Origin: a virus
Virus record (IMG/VR): IMGVR_UViG_3300036790_000809
Span: 1-24,426 of that record
DNA: 24,426 nt
Reading direction: 5' to 3' (one strand)
The notes beneath the pieces were generated by a model. The model saw only the letters and a program-made list of their open reading frames with translations. It was not told the DNA's origin and made no database searches. Made by a program: the position numbers and the translations under genes. Every line of letters starts with the position of its first letter. Position 1 is the stretch's first letter. This document shows positions 6,107 to 11,499 of the stretch, one piece after another.

Positions 6107-6952
6107 TCAGTTGCGGATGATCAGCTCGCGCGCGGCGGCCGCGCCGCCCTGGACGCCGTAGTGGGTGCCGACCGGCTCCAGGTCGAAGCCGGCGTAGATC
6201 TGGCGCGTCTCTGCGCAGTCGTTGATCGACAGCACGAAGCGGCCGCGGATCTCGCGCAGCACGCCGGCGAGCACCTGGTGGTCGTCGCCGGCGAACATGC
6301 CCGGCGCGGCCCCGTACTGGCGCTCGGAGCCGAGGTAGGGCGGATCGAGGTAGAACAGCGTCGCCGGGCTGTCGTAGCGGCGGATGAAGTCGGCGAACGG
6401 CAGCCGCTCGATGACCACGCCGGCGAGGCGCGCGTGCACGTCCTCGAGCAGCGGCTGCAGGCGGGTGACGTCGAAGCGCGCCAGCCGCCGTCCGCCGTCC
6501 ATGGCGAAGTTGCGGCCGACCACCTTTCCGCCGAAAGCGGTGCGCTGCAGGTAGAGGAAGCGGGCGGCGCGCTCCAGGTCGGTGAGGGTGGCCGGGTCGG
6601 TGGCCGCCAGGCGGTCGAACTCGGCCCGCGTCGTCAGCTGGAAGCGCAGCATCTCCAGGAAGGCCACGTAGTGGCGTTGCAGGATGCGGAAGAAGGTGGC
6701 GACGTCGAGGGACCAGTCGTTGATCACCTCGAAGCGCGCCGGCGACGGGCGCCGCAGGAAGACGCCGCCCATGCCGACGAACGCCTCGGCGTAGGTCTCG
6801 TGCGGGATCTCGCCGATGACCTGGATCAGGCGGCGGGCGAGGCCGCGCTTGCCGCCGACGTAGCCTGCCACTGGCCGGACGGCGCCGACGCCCGCCCGAG
6901 GGGCAGCGACAGGCAGGGCGGGCCCAAGGCCCGCCGGGTGGATCGACTCCAT
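6107..6952 (-). CDS. D12-class adenine-specific DNA methyltransferase (Dam-like)
   Basis: A 281-residue protein from the ATG at 6952. It has the D12-class motifs in order: GYVGGKRGLARRL (about 30-42, AdoMet binding with FVGMGG at 58-63), a central recognition region with ARFLYLQRTAFGGK, and catalytic YLDPPY (201-206). These enzymes transfer a methyl group from AdoMet to adenine N6. No restriction endonuclease is next to it, so it is an orphan phage methyltransferase, most likely protecting phage DNA or altering regulation. A TTG at 7024 would extend it by 24 residues, but the extension looks like shadow sequence. Neither start has a clear Shine-Dalgarno. It is the last gene of the leftward block. 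Confidence 0.88.
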   Translation of the reverse strand: MESIHPAGLGPALPVAAPRAGVGAVRPVAGYVGGKRGLARRLIQVIGEIPHETYAEAFVGMGGVFLRRPSPARFEVINDWSLDVATFFRILQRHYVAFLEMLRFQLTTRAEFDRLAATDPATLTDLERAARFLYLQRTAFGGKVVGRNFAMDGGRRLARFDVTRLQPLLEDVHARLAGVVIERLPFADFIRRYDSPATLFYLDPPYLGSERQYGAAPGMFAGDDHQVLAGVLREIRGRFVLSINDCAETRQIYAGFDLEPVGTHYGVQGGAAAARELIIRN

Positions 6953-7262
6953 GAAACGAAAATCCGATACATGCCCCGCCGGTGCTCCGGTGGCGGGACT
7001 GAGCGCGAGCCCGGGCTCACGCAAGGTGCGGGCGTCTACCCCGCGGGTTCGAGGCGCGGCAAACGCCTCGGCCCCCCGCCTATAGCACGGGGGCGCGTCT
7101 CAGAGGAAACGAGTCAGGACGGCCGAGCAACGGCCCTTGGAGCGCCGCGGGCGGGGCTGGGCCATCACCCTAGCCGGCGCACCCCGCAGGGCCGCCAGCG
7201 AGCCCCCACGCGGGCCGCAGGGCGTGTTTTGGGCCTCCAGGGAGGCGCCACCAGGCACGCGT
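6953..7262. other. Intergenic region between lipase and methyltransferase genes
   Basis: About 310 bases without a supportable gene. It holds a 7-bp hairpin (7050-7070) and a small hairpin near 7233-7246. On the minus strand around 7078-7085 there is a CTATAG sequence that could be part of a -10 box for the methyltransferase gene, but no matching -35 at a good distance. GGTTCGA at 7046-7052 resembles a tRNA T-loop but the flanking bases do not form a T-stem. Confidence 0.5.
7050..7070. repeat. Stem-loop in the lipase-methyltransferase gap
   Basis: CGAGGCG (7050-7056) and CGCCTCG (7064-7070) form a perfect 7-bp stem with a seven-base loop. No T-run follows on the minus strand, so if it ends transcription from the lipase gene it would have to do so weakly or with Rho. 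Confidence 0.45.
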
Positions 7263-8144
7263 CTAGCCCTTGGCGCGGCCGGCGACGATGCCGGCCAGCT
7301 TGGCGTGGTAGCGCCAGATCATGTGGTCGCCGACGCTGGAGAGGCGGTGCGTGAACGGCCAGGCCAGCAGTGAGGCGAGGTCGACGACAAAGCGCGGGAC
7401 GAGGTCGCGGTCGCGGCGCAGCGCCTCGGTGGGCGCGGGCCCGCGCAGCAGCCGCGGATCGCCGGTGTGGCGATAGCCGCCCACCCCGAACAGGCTCGGC
7501 GTCGCCGGCGGCACGCCCGGGACCAGGTCCCAGTTGTCCACCACGCGGTAGTGCGGCGCCTTGACCTGCTCGTCGAAGTCGACGGTGGCCACCCGCGGCG
7601 AGCCGAAGGTGTAGCAGGCGGCCAGGTTGTCGCGCTCGAGCGCCGCCGTGGCGATCTGCGCCAGCGCGCCGCCGAGCGAATGGCCGGTGACGTAGAAGCC
7701 GAGCCCCGCCGGCGCGTAGAAGTCGACGGCGCGGGCGATCTCGGGGCCCAGCCTGGCGTAGGCGTCCCAGAAGCCGCGATGCACGCGGATCCGCGGCCGC
7801 CCGGGCATGGGAATCAGCTCGGCGTCCAGGTTGATCGCCCAGTCGGCCGCCTCGGCCGTGCCGCGGAAGGCCAGCACCGCCAGCTGCCCGGGCGCGAAGG
7901 CCAGGAAGGCGCGCACGCCGCCAATGTCCCATTCGCCGACCAGGTGCAGGCCGCCGGCGGTGAGCCGCAGCTCCAGCTCGGCCGGCGAGCGGTAGGCGTA
8001 GTCGGCCATCGCCGCCATCAGCAGCGCCGTGCGCACCGACCAGGCGGCCCGCCATGTAGGCGCGAGGGCGACGTCGGCCGGCGTGATCGCCGGCGCGTCG
8101 GGGACCGCCGAGGAGGCGCGCGCCAGGGGCGACAGCGTGGTCAC
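7263..8144 (-). CDS. Class 3 lipase family protein (alpha/beta hydrolase)
   Basis: A 293-residue protein beginning at GTG 8144, which overlaps the glycosyltransferase stop (GTGA). It shows the Lipase_3 layout: FRGT at 93-96 (oxyanion region), GHSLGGA at 154-160 with nucleophile Ser156, Asp206 in NWDLVPGVPP, and His274 in GDHMIWRYH. The catalytic triad therefore appears intact, and an active esterase or lipase is expected. No signal peptide is visible. It is co-transcribed with the glycosyltransferase and lies beside the lysis and tail genes, so possible roles are attack on host envelope lipids, help with lysis, or lysogenic conversion; none is shown by sequence. The same frame is open further upstream but overlaps the glycosyltransferase gene. 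Confidence 0.9.
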   Translation of the reverse strand: MTTLSPLARASSAVPDAPAITPADVALAPTWRAAWSVRTALLMAAMADYAYRSPAELELRLTAGGLHLVGEWDIGGVRAFLAFAPGQLAVLAFRGTAEAADWAINLDAELIPMPGRPRIRVHRGFWDAYARLGPEIARAVDFYAPAGLGFYVTGHSLGGALAQIATAALERDNLAACYTFGSPRVATVDFDEQVKAPHYRVVDNWDLVPGVPPATPSLFGVGGYRHTGDPRLLRGPAPTEALRRDRDLVPRFVVDLASLLAWPFTHRLSSVGDHMIWRYHAKLAGIVAGRAKG

Positions 8145-9256
8145 GCCGCAGGCCGCTGCAGGAATTCGAGCCAGGTCTCCCGGGCGATGGCGCAGAAGCG
8201 CTTCAGGCCGTGCAGGCTGGGATCGAACCGCCGGTTGGCGTGACGGCCCAGCCAGGCGCGGTGCATGGCGTCCGCCATCGAGGCCGGGTCGGTCGGGTCG
8301 GCGCGCGACGCCGGCGTGCTCCACGCCACCTCGGCCGAGGTGACCAGCGGCACGCCCTGGCTGACCGCGTCGGCGGCGACGATGCAGAAGGTCTCGGCGA
8401 AGGACACCTGCGCCACCAGGTCCATGCTGGCCACCAGGTCCAGGAACTCGGCGTGCGGCATCCAGTCGTGGCGGACCAGCTCGGCGTAGGGGTTGGCCTC
8501 GAAGATCCACTCCAGGTTCTTCACCGTCGGGCCGCCGCCGCACTCGATGCGGTCGCCGTTGATGTGGAAGCGCAGCCGCCGGCCGACGCGCTCGGCGAAC
8601 AGCATCGCCGCCAGCGCCTGGCCGACCATGTTCTTGAACGGCCGCGCGGCGCCGAAGCAGCCGACGTCGACGTGCAGGCCGTCATCCTCCGCCGGCGGCG
8701 GCAGCGCGTGGCGCTCGGGGTAGTAGTTGGGCAGCCATGGCACCCGGGCGTCGGCGGCCGCGCCGAACAGCTTGCGCGCCAGCAACCGCAGCTCGGCGAC
8801 GTGGCGCTGGTCGTTGGGCGCCACCACGGCGCCCGGCTTGCCCAGGTACTCCAGCGCCCACTTGAAGCCATAGGTGTCGTGGGCCAGGAACGGCGTCGAG
8901 GAGTGGCCGCGGACGATGAACTGCACGTCCGGGAACAGCGGCCTCAGGTCGTCGAGCTTCTTCGGCCGGCACCAGAAGGCCTCGAGCACGACGTGCGTCG
9001 GCCGGTAGGCCTCGATCTCCTTCCAGATGTCGTTGTCCGACTTGACGTGGACCAGGCGGGCGTCGATCCCCGCCTCGTTCAGCATCGCGACGACGAAGCC
9101 GGCCGAGTTGGAGAGCCCGTGGCTCAGCGGCTCCGTGGTGATCGGATCGTCGCCGGCGAGCTGGGAGGCGCCCCAGGTCCCCATGCCGTAGGCGGGCGCC
9201 TTGCGCCAAAGCAGGACGAACAGGACGCGCGGGGTCGGCCGCTGCGCATGGAACAT
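8141..9256 (-). CDS. Glycosyltransferase, GT-B fold (GT4-like)
   Basis: A 371-residue protein with the C-terminal half of a GT-B enzyme. GCFGAARPFKN (about 200-209) corresponds to the phosphate-binding turn after the interdomain linker, and SFAETFCIVAADAVSQGVPL (285-304) to the E-x7-E-like sugar-nucleotide motif, with Glu288 kept and the second position replaced by Asp296 or neighbours. The N-terminal half has Rossmann-type strands (RVLFVLLWR, THVVLEAFW, VQFIVRGHSS). It would transfer a sugar to a protein, lipid or DNA acceptor; the acceptor cannot be read from sequence. Start is ATG 9256 with a weak GAG upstream. A phage glycosyltransferase near tail and lysis genes suggests virion decoration or surface modification of the lysogen. 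Confidence 0.85.
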   Translation of the reverse strand: MFHAQRPTPRVLFVLLWRKAPAYGMGTWGASQLAGDDPITTEPLSHGLSNSAGFVVAMLNEAGIDARLVHVKSDNDIWKEIEAYRPTHVVLEAFWCRPKKLDDLRPLFPDVQFIVRGHSSTPFLAHDTYGFKWALEYLGKPGAVVAPNDQRHVAELRLLARKLFGAAADARVPWLPNYYPERHALPPPAEDDGLHVDVGCFGAARPFKNMVGQALAAMLFAERVGRRLRFHINGDRIECGGGPTVKNLEWIFEANPYAELVRHDWMPHAEFLDLVASMDLVAQVSFAETFCIVAADAVSQGVPLVTSAEVAWSTPASRADPTDPASMADAMHRAWLGRHANRRFDPSLHGLKRFCAIARETWLEFLQRPAA

Positions 9257-9303
9257 CGGGATCAGCTCTCGAACTTGAGGAAAGGGTTGGTCGGCCGCCC
9301 GGG

Positions 9304-9426
9304 CTAGGGCGACCAGGGACGCCCGGCCGCGGCCGCACCGGCGCCGGTCGGGGGAGCGACCGACACCAGCAGCAGCGCGCAGCCGAGCAGCGCCGCGGCG
9401 AACACCGCGGCGATCGCCAGCTTCAT
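9304..9426 (-). CDS. 40-aa putative lipoprotein or membrane peptide
   Basis: A short frame starting at ATG 9426, five bases after the TAG of the upstream lipoprotein gene. The product begins MKLAIAAVFAAALLGC, a signal-like stretch with a lipobox-like LLGC at residues 13-16, then a second hydrophobic run ALLLVSV and a Pro/Gly/Ala tail ending PWSP. A tiny Cys-anchored, Pro-containing protein next to a cell wall hydrolase recalls Rz1-type outer-membrane spanins, though the second hydrophobic run is unusual. The reading was checked codon by codon; the signal-like N-terminus and position argue for a real gene, but its shortness keeps confidence moderate. Confidence 0.5.
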   Translation of the reverse strand: MKLAIAAVFAAALLGCALLLVSVAPPTGAGAAAAGRPWSP

Positions 9427-9430
9427 GCCG

Positions 9431-9991
9431 CTAGCAGGCCTCGGCCGCCACGCGCGCGGCGTCGGCCTGCAGCTGGCTCACCTGGGTCTGCAGCGCGCCC
9501 GCGAGCGAGGCGCCGGTGGAGGCCTGCTGCACGGTGTTGGCGTCGGTCACCGCGGTCAGCACCAGCGGCAGCAGGGCGATCAGCGTGGAGCTGGTCGACG
9601 CCCCGGCCACGGGGGCGGCCGCGGCCGCCGCCGGCGGCGCAGCGTCGAGCAGGCCCTGCATCTGCGGCAGGGTGGCGGCGATCGTCGCCAGCTCGGCGTT
9701 GGCGTCGGCGGCGTTGCCGGCGCTGTAAGCGGCCGTCAGCCCGATCGCCGCGGCCGCGGCCTTGGGCACGTCGGTCTCGAAGGCGACGCAGCGGGCGCCG
9801 GTGACCACCTTGCCGCTGGCATGCAGCGTCTCGCCGGCGTCGATCAGCCCGTCGATCGTCATGTCGACGCCGAGCACGATCTGGCCCTCGGTGATCGGAT
9901 TGACGCCCAGCTTGGCGGCGGAGCCGGCGCAGCCGGCGAGGGACGCCACGCACGCCAAGGCGCACGCGGCCGCGAGGAAGCGGTGTCGCAT
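9431..9991 (-). CDS. Putative phage lipoprotein (186 aa)
   Basis: Starts at ATG 9991, six bases after GGAGA. The N-terminus MRHRFLAAACALACVASLAG with Cys21 is a lipoprotein signal peptide (lipobox LAGC, 18-21). The mature part is Ala-rich, with a helical segment and a second hydrophobic stretch (STLIALLPLVLTAVTDAN, about 133-150), then a helical C-terminus ending in Cys. Such Ala-rich lipoproteins occur in alphaproteobacterial prophages next to lysozyme-type genes. It follows the endolysin by 26 bases, so a role in lysis or the envelope is likely. Not assigned to a named family. Confidence 0.75.
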   Translation of the reverse strand: MRHRFLAAACALACVASLAGCAGSAAKLGVNPITEGQIVLGVDMTIDGLIDAGETLHASGKVVTGARCVAFETDVPKAAAAAIGLTAAYSAGNAADANAELATIAATLPQMQGLLDAAPPAAAAAAPVAGASTSSTLIALLPLVLTAVTDANTVQQASTGASLAGALQTQVSQLQADAARVAAEAC

Positions 9992-10017
9992 GGGAGGTCT
10001 CCGGAGAATCGGCGCGG

Positions 10018-10515
10018 TCAGTGGACCGTGCCGTCGTGAAAAAACGAATGTTGGAAAATCACCGCGTCGAGCGCCGCCGGCGTCGCCCACGGCGCGCTGG
10101 AGACCTTCGGGTTGAGGTAGAGCACCGTGCGCGGCGTCAGGCCGGCGAAGGCCGGGCCCGGGTTGAACGACAGCGGCCGGCCGGTCGACCAGGCGATGGC
10201 GTCGACCCAGGCGCGGGCGCAGTCGGCCCACGCGGCCTGCCGGGAGAACTCGGCGTGCAGCTGCGCGGCCAGCGTCTCCGCGCCGGCCAGGTCGAACTGC
10301 GTCTGCTTGTAGGCGCCGTGGACCATCTGCGCCCAGAAGCCGGAGAAGGCCCACTTGTGCAGCACCGTCCCCAGCAAGGTGCCGTCGCTCGCGTAGCGCA
10401 GCTTCTGGCGGTTGAGGATCACGCAGCCGACCGCGACCTTGCCCTCGTAGGGCTGGTTGGCGGCCTCGTCGGCGATGCAGGTGACCGCCAACTCGGTGTC
10501 GGTGAGCGCGAACAT
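10018..10515 (-). CDS. Cell wall hydrolase, SleB/Hydrolase_2 type (endolysin)
   Basis: A 165-residue protein with the SleB-type lytic fold signature: ADEAANQPYEGKVAVGCVIL (about 15-34), where Glu17 is the likely catalytic acid, then NRQKLRY, the aromatic WAFSGFW block (55-61) and a C-terminal half with TVLYLNPKVSSAPW. Family members hydrolyse peptidoglycan glycan strands. No signal peptide is seen, so export would need a holin. ATG 10515 has GGAG seven bases upstream. It stands between a single-pass membrane protein and a lipoprotein, making a compact lysis cassette. Phage endolysin is the best call. Confidence 0.88.
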   Translation of the reverse strand: MFALTDTELAVTCIADEAANQPYEGKVAVGCVILNRQKLRYASDGTLLGTVLHKWAFSGFWAQMVHGAYKQTQFDLAGAETLAAQLHAEFSRQAAWADCARAWVDAIAWSTGRPLSFNPGPAFAGLTPRTVLYLNPKVSSAPWATPAALDAVIFQHSFFHDGTVH

Positions 10516-10531
10516 GAGCTGTCTCCGAGAA

Positions 10532-10939
10532 TCAGCGGCCGGCGCGCGCCGGCGACGCGGGCCTGACGGCTTCGGGCGGGATGATCTCCAGCGCCTGGCC
10601 GGGCCGGAACAGGCGGGCGATCAGGTTGTTGGTGCGCTCGAGCGTGCGCGCCTGGCCGTCGAGCGTCTTGGCCACGGCGGCGTAGTTGGCCTGCATCTGT
10701 CCCCGCCATTCGGCGTAGGCCAGCTCGTGGTCGCGGAACTGGGCGGCGAGCTCGGTGTGCGCCTCGGCCATGGCCTGGACGGCCGCGGTGAGCCCGTCGT
10801 CCGTGGTGTCGCGCCGCGCGTGCTCGGCGCCGCGGTCCTCGCTCGACTTCACCCACTGGCGGATCTCGCGCAGGCCCCAGCCGATGACGGCGACCAGCAG
10901 CGTGCCGAGGGCGATCAGGTCGCCGGTGTCGAACTTCAT
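10532..10939 (-). CDS. Single-pass membrane protein, candidate holin or inner-membrane spanin
   Basis: A 135-residue protein with one transmembrane segment at about 7-23 (DLIALGTLLVAVIGWGL). A long, charged, helical, probably coiled-coil region follows (about 25-112), then a Pro-rich C-terminus. This plan matches i-spanins and several one-segment holin-like phage proteins. It is 16 bases upstream of the endolysin gene in transcription order. Assignment to the lysis cassette rests on topology and position, not on a recognised family. Confidence 0.7.
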   Translation of the reverse strand: MKFDTGDLIALGTLLVAVIGWGLREIRQWVKSSEDRGAEHARRDTTDDGLTAAVQAMAEAHTELAAQFRDHELAYAEWRGQMQANYAAVAKTLDGQARTLERTNNLIARLFRPGQALEIIPPEAVRPASPARAGR

Positions 10940-10961
10940 GGCGCCCTCGATCGGGATTGGT

Positions 10962-11483
10962 TCAGGCGCCGCCCTGCAGCGGCAGGCCGGCGAGCTCGGG
11001 GTGGGCGTCTGAGCGCAGGTGCGAGAGGTCGACCTGGCGCGGGATGCGGCCGATGACGTGGGGCTGCGCGAAGAAGCCCTTCGGCGACGGATGGTGCTCG
11101 GCCATGCAGGCGACGAGGAGCTTCAGAGCCGCCATGTCGAGACCGTCGGCGACGTCGCCGGCCTGGCCGCTCAGCAGCCCCTCGATCCAGGGCCGCGCCT
11201 TTTGCCACGGCTGGGCGACCAGGAAGCCGGCGTAGAGCCGCTGCAGCTGGGCCGTCGCCTCGGGCGTGTTGAAATGGCCGGTGCAGCGGATGATGTCGGC
11301 GCAGGTCGGCGCCGCATAGTCCGGATGGGTGGAGATCCACGCCTCGAATTCGTCCTGGGTCTTGTCCGGGTTGGCCTTCACCCAAGCGGTGACCGGGCAG
11401 CTGGTGCGGCCCTCGCGCCGGCAGGTGGCCTCGAACTCGAAGAGGATGTCGGCCATCGTGTAGGCGCGCGCAGCGATCGGCAT
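10962..11483 (-). CDS. Hypothetical phage protein between tail tip and lysis genes
   Basis: A 173-residue soluble protein. ATG 11483 has AGGAG six bases upstream; an internal Met at residue 10 is a weaker alternative. It has several Cys residues (for example TCRREGRTSCPVTAWV near 20-35 and PTCADIIRC) and helical segments such as LQRLYAGFLVAQPWQK. It lies directly downstream of the J-like tail gene and upstream of the membrane protein, so it may be a tail-tip accessory or chaperone. Family not recognised. Confidence 0.7.
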   Translation of the reverse strand: MPIAARAYTMADILFEFEATCRREGRTSCPVTAWVKANPDKTQDEFEAWISTHPDYAAPTCADIIRCTGHFNTPEATAQLQRLYAGFLVAQPWQKARPWIEGLLSGQAGDVADGLDMAALKLLVACMAEHHPSPKGFFAQPHVIGRIPRQVDLSHLRSDAHPELAGLPLQGGA

Positions 11484-11499
11484 GCAGGGCTCCTGGAGG

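Noticed and set aside
5989-6170. Plus-strand frame starting ATGGCGCGT in the convergent junction
   Set aside because: It runs through a terminator hairpin and into the antisense of the methyltransferase gene; no ribosome binding site and no domain.
7040-7075. Possible tRNA, from GGTTCGA in the gap after the lipase gene
   Set aside because: The bases flanking the loop do not pair as a T-stem, and no anticodon arm or acceptor stem could be found.
7233-7246. Hairpin GCCTC/GAGGC downstream of the lipase as a terminator
   Set aside because: Stem is only five base pairs and on the minus strand it is followed by As, not Ts.
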